Positions 45,971-57,136 of a DNA stretch of 64,000 nt are shown here, in pieces (the stretch's first letter is position 1; every line of letters starts with the position of its first letter). The notes under the pieces were generated by a model. That model had not been told where the DNA came from, searched no databases, and saw only the letters and a list, made by a program, of their open reading frames with translations. The stretch comes from Ryuthela nishihirai. Lineage: Eukaryota; Arthropoda; Arachnida; Araneae; Heptathelidae. The stretch spans positions 64,801,817 through 64,865,816 of the forward strand of contig JAWZYU010000030.1 of assembly GCA_038380435.1 (NCBI GenBank), read 5' to 3'. Both the position numbers and the translations under genes were made by a program.

Positions 45971-46018
45971 CTCTTTGAAAAACATTTCCACCAAGGCAGT
46001 GTTATAACTTAGTTGCTC
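45971..46018 (-). CDS. trio: candidate 48-bp in-frame microexon of trio DH domain
   Basis: Open 16-codon segment EQLSYNTALVEMFFKE on the coding strand, preceded by a pyrimidine-rich tract ending ttttcag and followed by gtaatc. It lies in the correct intron, and both boundaries are phase 0, so inclusion keeps the trio frame and would insert 16 residues after NYFE and before DVQHKYG, just ahead of the catalytic CR3 helix. The canonical family sequence has no insertion here, so it would be alternatively spliced or lineage-specific. It could also be a chance match of splice consensus. No transcript evidence is available from sequence alone. Confidence 0.45.
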
Positions 46019-47954
46019 CTGAAAATCAAAATTTTTAACTCCTTTTAAGTAATCAAATAATAGCAATTTCTTGATTTTTCATACTACAGAAATGCTCTTT
46101 CATATCTCCTAAAGTTGAAGAATGAGGATTTCTTTGACTCAGATAAAGAGGTAAATGAAAAATCTAGATGGGAAACTTTCACTTAGAAGGAAATCCAAAT
46201 ACAGGTTCATTAAAGGAGTTAACCCTCCATCCCTATCCAGTGAAATTTTACTTTTAAGAAATTGTTAGTTTACATTATATGTAATATTTTTTTAATTTAT
46301 CCCCTCATCAGTAGGGAAATTACCAGTTCTTTTAGCTTCAGTGTAATTTAACTGGCACACACTTTTCCAGGAATTGCAAGTAATTTATCTGATCTATAAC
46401 ATTCAGTGCATAAAACAGATTATCACATAATAGATATTTGCAAAAAAATTTCCAACACAAAATTCATTTGTTGTAAACATGAATTTCAACATATAAAATA
46501 AAATTTCAATTTATTTGCAGTAACATATCTGAACAATAGTACTGCCGATCATGATATCATTATCACATAACCCACCTGAATACCACTCACTTGAGAGTTA
46601 ATTAATAAAATTAGTTTGCATTAATGGTGTCTGCATTCAAAAGCAATAACATTATTATCTATAAATTAGTATTTTTTGTTAAGTATGAAATAATCAATAT
46701 AAGAATCAACAATATATGATTAATTTAATGACATACATAATATCTAGAACAATAATTATTAAATATATTCTGAAAGATCTTTCTCACAGAAATATTTAAC
46801 AAATAATTTCTAATTCCGTTTCATAACTGCATTTGACGCAGACGTTTTTGCCCCCTTCCCAATTTCACCGAACTGCTTTCGTGCTTGCTACACAAACTAA
46901 CTCAGCATGCCATGAGCTTTTGACTGTGTATTGATGCATGAACACCTCTTGCAATTGTGCTTACATACTTTTCGTCGAAATTATAACACTGAAAAACTGC
47001 ATGAATATATTTGGTTACCTGATATAAGCAAATTTCTGTATTATCAGATATTCCATTCTGTTCATATGCAATGATAGGTAATATTTTCAGTATATACCAT
47101 GGACCCTAACAGGATTATCTTATTATGTAATAGCCATAATTCCAGGAGAGTGAATGAACAAAAAGGAAAACATTCCTTTCTTATACAAAAAGGGAAACTT
47201 CAGACAGAAATGTTTGGTTTCCTCTGATTCCACAGGTATTTGACCAATCAATCCCAAATTTAGTGTGGTGATCTCACTTAGGTTTAATTATTTCAGGTTA
47301 AGAGATTGGGCTCCTAACTGCTGTGGGTCTGGAGTAATCTCTCTGTAATTATCCAAAATTTCTGGGGGGGGGGGGGGCCTTTTCCTACTTTATGAATGAT
47401 GTAGCAGTACAATATTAACTGAGAGTTGTGAGTGGAGTATTATGCCCTTGACTGCAAAAATTATGAATAGATTGAGGTTTTACAATAAATATTTGGCGGG
47501 CTTTTACTATAGAAATATTAAAGCAGCACTTTTTTATTTGGATAGGCTTTGCTGCCAGTTGCTCTAATCACTGAACTAATGCATCAATTTTTATTTTTTG
47601 CTTCAGAACTAATTCCTTTCTTATAAAAACTCAGTGCATTAAAATATTTCATCAAATACTAAAATCCATCTATGGATATAATACAAATTATATAAAATTG
47701 AAGATAACTGTGCTTGACATGTCAAGTTCAATCCTATACCTTCATCAAGACTTATATAAAAATATCAACAGAGAAATTTTTTAGACATATAAATCAAATC
47801 TACCAGAATCTTGATTTTTAATAATATTCATTTAATATTTATACAGTTATGGAATTTGAATTCTTATCCTAAAATATTTGTAGTATTAATAATAACTTAT
47901 ATCAATTTCCTTTATAATTTTAGTTTTAGTCATTTTATGAAGAGATTTTGATTT
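46019..47954. other. trio intron, nothing recognised
   Basis: AT-rich. A G-run at 47366-47378. No transposon or coding signal was identified in this 1.9 kb. Confidence 0.5.
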
Positions 47955-48245
47955 GGTTTATTTTACCTCAGAGTGGCATTTTTTGCCCACAATAGACTAA
48001 AAGGCTAAATCATAAGGATTCCAAGGGTTCAGAGAATGTTGGGGGTTGCTGGGACAGATGGAAGCTTCCTTAAGGGCATATAGTGTGTTCTTTAAAATAT
48101 ATATAATAGAGTGTGGTTCTCCTGCACAAGGGGTCATGGCATAATGCTCCCTCCAACAGATGGTACAATTTTACCAAGCTCAGCATGTCCCATTTCTCAC
48201 TTTCAGAGAAAATCTCTATGCAGGCACAGTTAAGATTTTGGAAAG
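47955..48245 (-). mobile_element. SINE-A copy 13, old
   Basis: Minus orientation: TTTATTTTACCTCAGAGTGGC tail complement, GCATAATGCTCCCTCCAACAG core complement, GAGAAAATCTCTATGCAGGC. Head lost. Strongly diverged. Confidence 0.8.
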
Positions 48246-48524
48246 GTTCTTTCAGTTTTGGAATTTTATGAAAATGTTTAGGGTGAGTAACACTATTCTA
48301 AATATTGCATTTTCCACAATTCTGTAAATGCTGAACTAAGAATTAATAATATTCTATTAAACATAACTTCTGGCATATTAGCATATTAGCATTAGCACAT
48401 GAACAGTAATATGCTTAATATTTTAAATACATTTAATTTTTAACTATTATACTTTAATTTGCTAACTTTCCCTATATCATTATAAGTTTTTGAGTTTTAC
48501 ATTAAATATACATCAATAGCTTAC

Positions 48525-48614
48525 CTCGAAGTAATTTCCTGCATGATGTACCAATAATGAATTTGATTCTGGCTTATTCTTGCAGTATTTCACATATATT
48601 TCAAATTTTTGAGC
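48525..48614 (-). CDS. trio: trio exon: DH domain, [11 protein letters not shown] segment
   Basis: 90-bp phase 0/0 exon of 30 codons, starting [18 protein letters not shown] and ending HHAGNYFE. It matches TRIO residues around DKFQMYVTYCKNKPDST and HAGSYFDE, conserved region 2 of the DH domain. Acceptor ttacag and donor gtaagc. Direct joining to 45034 gives NYFE-DVQHKYG, the same length as the vertebrate sequence. A possible in-frame exon lies between them at 45971-46018. Confidence 0.96.
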
Positions 48615-48704
48615 CTGTAAAATATGTAGAACTAAATGAGTTTTGCACAACTAAAACATTTAAATATGGCATGCCAAAATCATTTCTTATACATGTTTAC
48701 TTAC

Positions 48705-48774
48705 CCATGTGACAAAGCAATGCCCAACATCCTCTGGCATAGTTTCATATTTTTCCAATTCTTTAAGAAATATG
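48705..48774 (-). CDS. trio: trio exon: DH domain, LKELEKYE segment
   Basis: 70-bp exon. With the two bases from the previous exon it encodes [18 protein letters not shown] followed by HCFVTW. This is nearly identical to the TRIO GEF1 helix [22 protein letters not shown]. Acceptor ttacag, donor gtaagt, ending in phase 0. The next intron is only 90 bp, far shorter than any other intron seen in this gene. Confidence 0.96.
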
Positions 48775-49331
48775 CTGTAAAATAAGAAATTAGCTTTAAA
48801 TATTTCCATGTTTTAGCACACAAAAATAATGCGATAGAAATTAAATAACAATGAGATAGAAATTTTACTATATTAACTTTAGACATGCATTTCCATGTAC
48901 AGTATTTCAAAAATGTATCTTACATTATTTTTCAGCCAATGGTTAGTTAAAACTAACAAAACTGAAATATAGAAACTGGGACATATTTGTGCACAATTTG
49001 CAAATGATAGTTTATTCTAAGAAAGTCACTAATCTTAAAATAAAGTACAGTCTTAAAACTAATATTAAGAAAATTTACACTGAAGAAATTGCTATTTCTT
49101 ACAAACTATTATTGTTATTATTTTATGACTGATATTTACAAAGCAATAAGTCTTCATTAATGATTATTCTGCAATAGTTTTTTTCAGCAAATTACATTTC
49201 AAACACTAATTTTCAATATTAAAAAAAATTCTTAAAAGTGTCAAGATATTGCTTTTAGTTGAAAAAGAATATTTTTATTCCACAAGGCATATCAATATTC
49301 ACCTAAAATTAGTTATGCACTGCACATTATA
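48775..49331. other. trio intron, nothing recognised
   Basis: AT-rich intronic sequence; the 69-codon minus frame over 48701-48910 is an extension of the exon at 48705-48774. Confidence 0.5.
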
Positions 49332-49745
49332 AAATCCTCATGCAGCCATGGGCTATGGAGGTCCAACCATACTGTGAATTTTTGTTCTCCAAACACATCT
49401 GTCCTGAGCTACAGCTACTGTCGACTGGTTTACAAACTCTCTGTGCAAAAGAGTTTGCAAAGTTACTATGATTGGTTTTGAATTACTACCAGAGTTCGAC
49501 AAAGCTCTGATTTAGATTATGCTGATGATTTGCCATTTTGGCAAATGATGTTGATGAGATGAACTCTTTCATTAGGGCTGTTGATGAAACTGGTAATAGA
49601 GTCGGTTTGTTGACAAATAGAGAGAAAACTAAAGTGATGAAAACTGGAAAGATTGACAATGCTCCAGTTTTTCCTCAATGGCTCTGGCTCTTGAGCAAAT
49701 GTTTCATTTTAATTATCTTGGGAGTAGTGTTAAAGATACTGAATT
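49332..49745. pseudogene. LINE-1w copy J, 5'-inverted insertion
   Basis: 49332-49432 is the LINE 3' end on the minus strand (complement of GCTGCATGAGG, then GGTTGGACCTCCATAGCCC). 49495-49745 is an RT fragment on the plus strand (SDLDYADDLPF-type, NDVDEMNSFIRAVDETGNRV, NREKTKVMKTGK). The two parts are in opposite orientation, the usual outcome of twin priming. Confidence 0.82.
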
Positions 49746-51583
49746 TTTAACACAAGACACTGAATTTTATTTTGCAGTTACTAACAGATATATATATATA
49801 TAGGTCATGTCACATACAAAATGAAAGGCTTATTTCATTACTTATAATTAATAATAAAATAACAGAAATTAAAATTAAAATGAAGGCTCCTTAAGCCTAA
49901 TTTTCAAAAACAGTAAACCTTATATATTAACCTGGATACTTTAATGGCTAACATTCAGATACTGCAGTTGTCACAGCCAAATGCAGTCTCATATCCAGTG
50001 GGAATTGAAATCATTCCCTATATACTCTGAGAGTTTTTTTTTTTTCTTTCATAAAAAAAAACACATTTAAAATGGCTATATTTTTGGCTATTAGTTATTT
50101 GAGTATAAGATTTTCAAGATTTTTTTTTTCTGCTGGAAGCACCAAAGTGAATTCTGCTCTATAACCCAGCATATTAAGGGTTAATAATGCGTTTTCAAAA
50201 ATAAGGCTGTATATGAATATGGATTTTTTTTTCCTTTCATGAAATATGCATCACAGTTTCATCATAATTTTGGTGAGAATTATAGATTTGTTTTTCTGAT
50301 ACTTGGTTTTTCTATAATTTTATAACTAAAACTAGGATAAGCTCGATTTGAAATCCCTTTCTAATGGTTGGGATGAAAGCTTGATTTAAAAGAAATATTT
50401 ATATAAATAAATGGGCAGTTATTCCTAATGTAAAAAAAAAAAATAAAAGTATGTGTAGATAAAAGATAGCTAGTAGTCTATTAAAATTAAACTTTGCATC
50501 ACTTGTGACTTTAAAATCCTATATACTAGACAATCTAATTGCTGTATCAGAAGTATGTTTCCTTCTTTTACTGCAAATAAAAATTTGCAAACCAAAAGGT
50601 TTTAACAGAATTTGTGAAGAGCACTGTTCTGTTAGAATGCCATGACATTAAACCAAATATAAAAATAAAATGAGATATTCTTTTTACATTTTAAAGGACT
50701 AATAATAAATTACTCTTTACATTTTCCAATAATTAATTAGTATGGATTACTATCGTTAAAGGGTGCAAAATACAGAAAACGAAAAGTTCATTTTCTTTTA
50801 AAATAGCATATTGCTATTGATGTAAATGTCAGAAATAGCTGATTATCAACCAGCTTCTATTCCAGTTTAATTTGAGAATAAATTTCCTCAAAATGCATTT
50901 TCTGGTGCATTCGTTTTTGCAAGGAGAGGTGAGCATATATTTTATTTATATTTTGTCTACCATGCTCTGGAAGTGTAACTGTCAAAGCATCATGATATTC
51001 TACTAGCACATTTTCCTTTATAATTTTTTTAATTTTCAATCTTAATTTTATTACAAAAAAAAAGTAATTCCATAAAAAATTTATCCATAAATATCATAAA
51101 TATTTTTTACCTAGAATAATATTAGATCTCAGCTATTAACTTCAAGAATTCTTTTTAAAATTGATGGTCACTATATTAAATAGATATAATAAAGAAAATT
51201 ATATAGTAATAATTGAATAGATTAATTAGGTATAATTCATCCCTGTTCAACTCTAATGTACTGATGAACATTCATGTTTTACTTTCAGCACCTTAAGGAG
51301 CAATAATTAATATAAAGAAATTACTAGATATTCCCTTATAATTACATTTTACAGAAGAATATTCCTTTTTAAAATTACAAAACAAATGACACTATTTTAC
51401 TGAATGACCCACATTTTATATTTTCAGAAAATTGTGTATTGAAGTCAAGACACTTTCTAGCATGAAATTTAGGTTTAATGATAATTATTAAATGATTGCC
51501 ATCTCTATGCTAAATATAAATTATTTACAATGCATGACAACAATACTTTGCTAATCTGATATATCATAGAAGTTAATATTTAC
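49746..51583. other. trio intron, nothing recognised
   Basis: AT-rich with a few A- and T-runs. The 60-codon minus frame at 50857-51039 has no recognisable family. No repeats identified. Confidence 0.5.
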
Positions 51584-51760
51584 CTGTTGTGAAACTCAAA
51601 AATTTCTGTCATATTGCCGAAGAGTACATTATCTTTGTTTTGAATGCCTGATGGAACACTGTTATCTGCCTTCTTCATTTCTACCATGTAAGTCCCAATG
51701 CAAGTCTCCAAGTCTTTCACATATGTTCGTTCAGTTTGTAGCAATTCAGCCATAATAAAT
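51584..51760 (-). CDS. trio: trio exon: start of GEF1 DH domain (CR1)
   Basis: 177-bp exon beginning FIMAELLQTERTYVKDLE and ending EIFEFHN plus two bases. It carries conserved region 1 of the Dbl-homology domain, including the Glu of LLQTE that contacts the GTPase switch in Dbl-family GEFs. The segment GIQNKDNVLFGNMTEIFEFH closely parallels TRIO GIVNKELIIFGNMQEIYEFH. The acceptor is ttaattaag and the donor gtaaat. Phase 2 at both ends joins smoothly to 58923 and 48774. Confidence 0.96.
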
Positions 51761-52144
51761 CTTAATTGAGTATAAGAAAATTAACAAAATTTACATTCTA
51801 ATAAATCTATGTATTTAAAAATGCTACACAACATAGTCAATCAATTAAACTTTATGATCCCAAAGAATCATCCTAACACAAATATATACTAATCTATTAA
51901 AAGCAAAAATGTATGAAAGGAATGCAGCAGGTTTCAGTCAGCAAAACATACATCACCATAAGCAATGTATGCCATTTAAAGTATTTGCTAAAATAAAAGT
52001 ATCATTTCATAGACAATTCATGTTGAAAAATATGCTAGAACAGAATAAACATTAATACTAGGAAATGGAGTCCAGTGAAGACTTGGTACTGAATTATATA
52101 AGTATGAGTAGAAAAATCCCATTAAATTATTTAAATGCAACAGA
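51761..52144. other. trio intron, nothing recognised
   Basis: AT-rich intronic sequence directly upstream (gene sense) of the DH CR1 exon. Confidence 0.5.
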
Positions 52145-52206
52145 AAACTGTCTGCTAAATTCCTGGATCACAGAATTCTGTGTTCCAGGAATTTAGCAGA
52201 CAGTTT
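52145..52206. repeat. 62-bp near-perfect palindrome
   Basis: Starts AAACTGTCTGCTAAATTCC and ends with its reverse complement, centred on CACAGAATTCTGTG. Of 31 pairs only one is mismatched (T opposite T), and there is no loop beyond the centre. It lies in the intron between trio exons 51760 and 58923. Confidence 0.95.
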
Positions 52207-52254
52207 CTATTGTATTTTAAACAGTCATGTTAAATAGCATTGATTAATACATTT

Positions 52255-52410
52255 TTTTTTTTTAATTTATGATCAGACCCACAAAGCTACCAGCTCATGT
52301 GCAGGTTGTGACAGAAAATCAACCATGCCATCCTGGGACTTGAACCCAGACCCCAGTAGTTGCACAGTCATGGTGAACCAGCGCAATACCACTGTGCCAC
52401 CAATATTGAT
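52255..52410 (-). mobile_element. SINE-C copy 2 (tRNA-headed)
   Basis: Minus strand: head TGGTGGCACAGTGGTATTGC (A box TGGCACAGTGG), B box GGGTTCAAGTCCC, body GGATGGCATGGTTGATTTTC, GAGCTGGTAGCTTTGTGGGT and A-rich tail. Related to 45470-45612. Confidence 0.85.
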
Positions 52411-53090
52411 CCTATATAGTTAGTAAAAAAACAATTGACAGTACATTTTACTGAATAACAATGCTCATATTTTCACTCAACAGTACTCTCTTATATGCTC
52501 CATTGCTTATAATGATAGATACTAAAATATAATGTTTTAAAAACCATTTGTTTAATTTTAACAGTGAAATTGTAGATATTAAATTGGTATATTTAAAAAT
52601 ATTTAATTGGTATTATTTTTTTTACACTACTTTAAAAAATAAGATAAGCAACCACTGTGAATGAGTAAAACAGCAACAAAGCATTTAATATTCTCATTAT
52701 GAAACAGCACACAATTCTCGAAAGTAACAAAATAAACTTTATTCAGAAAACTCTTATAGCTAACTACAATTTTAGAAGGCAAAAACGATCATGATTGACT
52801 ATTTCAAATGGACAATGAGCAGAAGATGAAAACTAAAGTGTTTCCAGAGATACTAATAATTTTAAGATATGGCTACAGAGTGATTCATCAAGCAGTGAGA
52901 CAAATGTCTAAACACTGTATGTTTTTTATTCAGGGAATATGGATTTATATTTTTTGGAATGAGACATAATAACACAACCTTAAAAAAATTTATATCATAC
53001 ATATAGACCAATAAATGGTTTTGTGGAAAAAAAAAGTTTCTCTCCTAGTAATGATTTAAGCACATCAGCCACAAAACCATTATTTTCCAC
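52411..53090. other. trio intron, nothing recognised
   Basis: AT-rich. A short inverted pair around TAATGGTTTTGTGG (about 53010 and 53076) is the only structure noticed. Confidence 0.5.
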
Positions 53091-53470
53091 AAAACCATTT
53101 ATTGACATTAAAGGTAGACACAGGTAACTCCATGGATATTATTTATTGATTAAAACGTTAATAACACTAATAGCATGAAGTGACTTATTTATTTACATCT
53201 TACTCAGCACAACATTAAAAGAAACAGTTGTCATTCCCAATCAGATGGAGCCCATGTGCAGCAATTACAGGAAGATTAATAAGTCATATTAGCAGGAAAA
53301 AAAGATGAAGCCGATGTTAGTTTAGTGGTCTTAAGAGCACTCTGGCATGTATCTGGAGAGCTGTGGGTTTGAATCCCAAATGTCAGGGAAACTTTTCCCA
53401 CAACACCATTTATTTATTGACATTAAAGTCAACAGGTAACTCTGTGGATATAATTTATTGATTTTATATA
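53091..53470. repeat. Diverged relative of the 322-bp tandem repeat
   Basis: Contains the same order of blocks as the array at 43427: CCATTTATTGACATTAAAG, ACATCTTACTCAGCACAACA, GATGAAGCCGATGTTAGTTT, ACTCTGGCATGTATCTGGAG, a tRNA-like GGGTTTGAATCCC, and again ATTTATTGACATTAAAG. One unit plus part of a second. Confidence 0.8.
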
Positions 53471-53559
53471 TATACAATTGTGAGTGATTGATGGCTGACT
53501 AGTTGACTGACTGATTAACAGGGGATCATGCTAATTTTAACTATGATGCAGAAATGGTA

Positions 53560-53900
53560 GAGCTCTGAAAATTTACACCTAGGGGTAATCCAGGTAATAG
53601 CTCTTGGGAAAAATCCAAAATTTGACCTCCAATGTGTCCTTCAAGGTCAAATAGAGATCAAACCATGATCTACAAGTGCTACAAAATTTGAAAATTGGTG
53701 TCTGTTTCAGGTTGTAGATCTCAAAAACATTATGAAATTTTGGATCTGGAGATTTCTTTGAGATCAAAGGTCAAATTTAGATCTATTGATGCTAGAGAGC
53801 TAAATATTGATTCCAGGGGTATTTTGAGTAGTAATCTCAGAAATGTTGCAAATTTTTGGTCCTATGAGGTCAAAGGTCAAATATTGATCTACCAGTGTTA
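53560..53900. repeat. Degenerate tandem repeat of about 115 bp
   Basis: Blocks with GATCAAAGGTCAAATTTAGATC and GGTCAAAGGTCAAATATTGATC recur at about 53759 and 53868, with an older relative near 53640 (AAGGTCAAATAGAGATCAAAC). No coding function: the open frames 53579-53767 and 53695-53913 are repeat-derived. Confidence 0.7.
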
Positions 53901-54894
53901 TAGGGTTTTCTAAAAATTAGTAAGTAGGGCTGTTTTGGGCAGTACAACTAAGAAATAAGAGGAATTTTCTGATCTGGTGTTGCATTCAAGGTAATAGGTG
54001 TCAGGGTGATCAGCTAGAATCAAGAGATGCTGAAGGCACTGATTGATTTCTAGTTTTAATATATAACTAAAGCTGATTTTATTACTTTAGAAAATTTAGT
54101 GCTGATTTATGAGAATGAATATTTGATACTTTGTTGCTTCATGCACAGTTGCTGCATCTTACTCATTCACAATGGCTGTTTATATTAATTTTTAAAATAA
54201 AGTGTACAAATATAATACCAATTAAATAGTTAATATCTACAATTTCCCTGTTAAAATTAACTAAATGATTTGTAAAACATTATACTTGACTTATTATTCA
54301 TGAGTTAATCATAACATACCACAGGAGAGTGAAAATTGCCTATCATTGCATAAGTCAATTGAACCTTCTCAATGCTCTTGTGATCTTGTGGTGATGCAAA
54401 GAGTAAACACATGTGAAGACTTTAAATGAGAAAAGTCACTGATGTTAGAGAATTATCATTTTCATTTCCAGGTTTGGTAGCTCTGAAGTTTTTACTATAG
54501 AGTAAATCCAAAGATGAAGTTGGCTGACTCACACACTTTATATCACCTGAATAATGGTGGGTGAAAAACACATCAAGTCATATAGTAAATAGCAGGCAAG
54601 AGTTGATCCATCCATATTCCTAAAATCAGCAATATGGATGCATGACACTGCCTATGCCATGACATTTTAATAAATAATTGTCCATAAAAAGTATTTTTTG
54701 ATGAACTGATTTTTTGCATCTTTGAATATTTGATGTTGCAGCATTTGTCATTAATAACAACAGAAACCAACATGTATGGAAGTGACCATTGAACAAGGCA
54801 AGTAAAACTTCTTACTTAAAAATGTCTTACAAAACTGAGCCTTAATACATTTTCATGGTTAAGAATTACAGCATCTAAATGTGTAACTAAAAAT
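53901..54894. other. trio intron, nothing recognised
   Basis: Intronic AT-rich stretch; the 66-codon minus frame at 54573-54773 has no recognisable family. Confidence 0.5.
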
Positions 54895-55170
54895 CTAGGG
54901 CAGTAACAGAGCCACTCAGAAAGATGTCCAGGCCTGTATGCCCATTTGTCATGATCCCTGCCCTAACCATCACGCCATGGCCACCATAGTACCTTTTCCT
55001 TATGTTCGAGGGACTGTTGCGGGTCCCTGGTTGTCTCCAGATGCAAATACATCACAAATCAGTACTTAAGCTAAATCGCAATTCATCTGTGAACAAAACA
55101 TGTGCCCACTGTTTAGTGGTCTGCCAAGTGTGATGTTGGCGACTCCACATTAAATGAGCTCACCGGGTGG
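54895..55170 (-). pseudogene. Tc1-like transposase fragment (copy 4)
   Basis: Minus frame reads HVLFTDELRFSLSTD (catalytic Asp of the TDE/SDES block), WRQPGTRNSPSNIRKRYYGG and HGVMVRAGIMTNGHTGLDIF. This matches the middle of a Tc1 transposase of a different subgroup from copies 1 and 2 (YGGxGVMVWAGIM signature). Both ends are missing, and it abuts LINE-1w copy C. Confidence 0.82.
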
Positions 55171-55224
55171 CAGGAGTTAGAGGGACACAAATAATGATGA
55201 CTTCGTGGCAAGTCACCCATGTAA

Positions 55225-56960
55225 TAACACAAACATGCTCAGCTCTATCAGCTCTAAGCATTTCAGTAGTAATTTACTCTACCCCTGGGATTTATGTACT
55301 TTAAGTTTAAAGATAGCCACATATCAGAGTTTTGAAGTTATTTGGACTAACATTAAAGCCAGTAATGCAACAATTTCAATTACAAACAATGGCAGTAGAA
55401 TTAGCTACATTGTTTAGAACATTAGTATAATGCTCTGCCCCTCTAGCCATGACAGAATTCTCACCTTCAATAACTACCATGTTTATTCCTCAGTCCCTGT
55501 GTACTTATCTATTTCTTCCTGCACAAAACAGTAACTATCTGGTACAGCTCTCTGTTGTTACGTTGCCTAGCTGCCTCATCCGCTTTGTCAGCCAAGCTAT
55601 CATGCAGAAGATTCTTATAAGTTGTTAACCAATCTTTATACATTCATTATGCTCTGTGTACTGTTGTCTGTTAGGAGTACTAGGGTGTTGATTCAGATTA
55701 TTGTTACAATTCCTTCTTTCAAAAATATACTCCAATTACTTATCATTCAAATAATATTGTCTCATCTGCTCCTATTTACCCAAAAGTGTACTATTAATTC
55801 CAAGAAAAGCCTGTTTAAAATGGTGCCATTCTTCCTCAAATTCAGTAGTAAGTAAACCATGTTTGTTAGACTGATTAAATAACATCATGGAAAGCTTTGG
55901 CAATAACTGGGTCTTTCAGAGCTTCAATGTCGGAGGTAATTTTTGTCTAATCTCAATATAGTATTTCTTAAATTTAATTTGCAAGACACTTAATCAGGAA
56001 TGGTCAGATCTAATTACAGCTCCCTTAAACAACTGGTATTCATAACAGAACTGCCAATTTGCTATTAATTAATATATAATCAATCATATTCTTCTGCAAC
56101 CTATTAGGTGAACCCATGTGCATTTATATATGTCATGGTGTTTGCAATAACTGTTAGTTATCTCAAACCATTAAGTTTATTTAGCTGTAGGAGACGTTCC
56201 CCATTGCCAATGCAACTATCAATACCAAAGAGACCTATCACCTCTCTCCAAAGGTCAGAGTCAGTACCAACTTTAGTATTGAAGTTGCCTAAAACAATGG
56301 GTCATCATTCATCATTACCCCCTCAAGCAGCTGTTTGTCACAGAGGTCTGACAGGAGCCTGTCAGTTTATATGCCATAGTAGAAGGTCTGTGGCAGGACC
56401 TCAGCAGAAAAACAACATCAACATTCATGCTTTACCAGGGGCTCGAACCCAGGTTCCTTAGATCAGTAGCCAAGCACGCTAACCACTCAGCCACGAGTAG
56501 TCCATAAAACCTATCATTCTGATCCTCACTGGAGTCCTTAGTGGGGGCATAACAACAGATAATCTTAAAAAAATAAGGAAATTATGTTTATAGAGGAAGT
56601 GCTGACAATGTCAAACAGCTTCCTCAGCCTAAGCCATCTATGCTAGTAGGACTTCCTCTAGTATAGATTTCGCAATGCCTATAGAAGCAAAGGTTTCATA
56701 TGTCTGTGATGGCCTCTGATCAGGAATATCCACCACCTGATATAAAGTATTCTCTGCATATATTCATTCATGGCTGTCAACTAACAAACAGAAAAAACAT
56801 AGATTTTCCTTCAACTGAAGCAGACTAGGCAGCAATCCAAGATGGATAATCAAGCTCAGAGCTATAATTTCATTCAGGTTGCTGTAAATGGTCAGCGCCA
56901 AGACCTTGTGTGATTGACCACTCATCAGCAGGGCAGGAAAAAAAAAATAACCATTGCAAT
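55225..56960 (-). pseudogene. LINE-1w copy C, 3'-truncated, hosting SINE-B copy 5
   Basis: Minus strand, from the linker/RT start (complement of KSPGVDEITTEMLRAD near 55240) back through the endonuclease to the 5' region ending near 56960. That end matches 9640-10200. Numerous stops and deletions. SINE-B copy 5 (56317-56505) interrupts the endonuclease part: before it is the complement of VLGNFNTKVGTDSDLWR, after it the complement of CYAPTKDSSEDQNDRF. Confidence 0.88.
56317..56505 (-). mobile_element. SINE-B copy 5, inserted in LINE-1w copy C
   Basis: Best-preserved SINE-B. On the minus strand: head CGTGGCTGAGTGGTTAGCGT, B box GGGTTCGAGCCCC, then ACCTTCTACTATGGCATATA, ACTGACAGGCTCCTGTCAG, ACCTCTGTG and tail CAGCTGCTTGAGGGGGTA. 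Useful as the family reference. Confidence 0.93.
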
Positions 56961-57136
56961 CCAGATCAATATACTACAGACACCAATAACAAGCTGAAGC
57001 TTGCACATTAAGACAGGAGGAGGGGGGGGGGTGTACATTGAAAAATGAAAGTCAAGAAACCTGTTAAAGGGAGAAGACAAACTGCTCACATTTGCAAGAA
57101 AAGACAGCTTCTTCTTAGAGTCAAAACAGAATATTT

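Noticed and set aside
44900..51760. Kalirin, MCF2L/DBS or another Dbl-family member instead of trio
   Set aside because: DH, PH and SH3 order and the NDAMHLSMLE, LIRKGRERH and FIMAEL motifs match the Trio/Kalirin GEF1 unit. Invertebrates usually have a single gene for this pair, so trio is used. MCF2L lacks these linkers.
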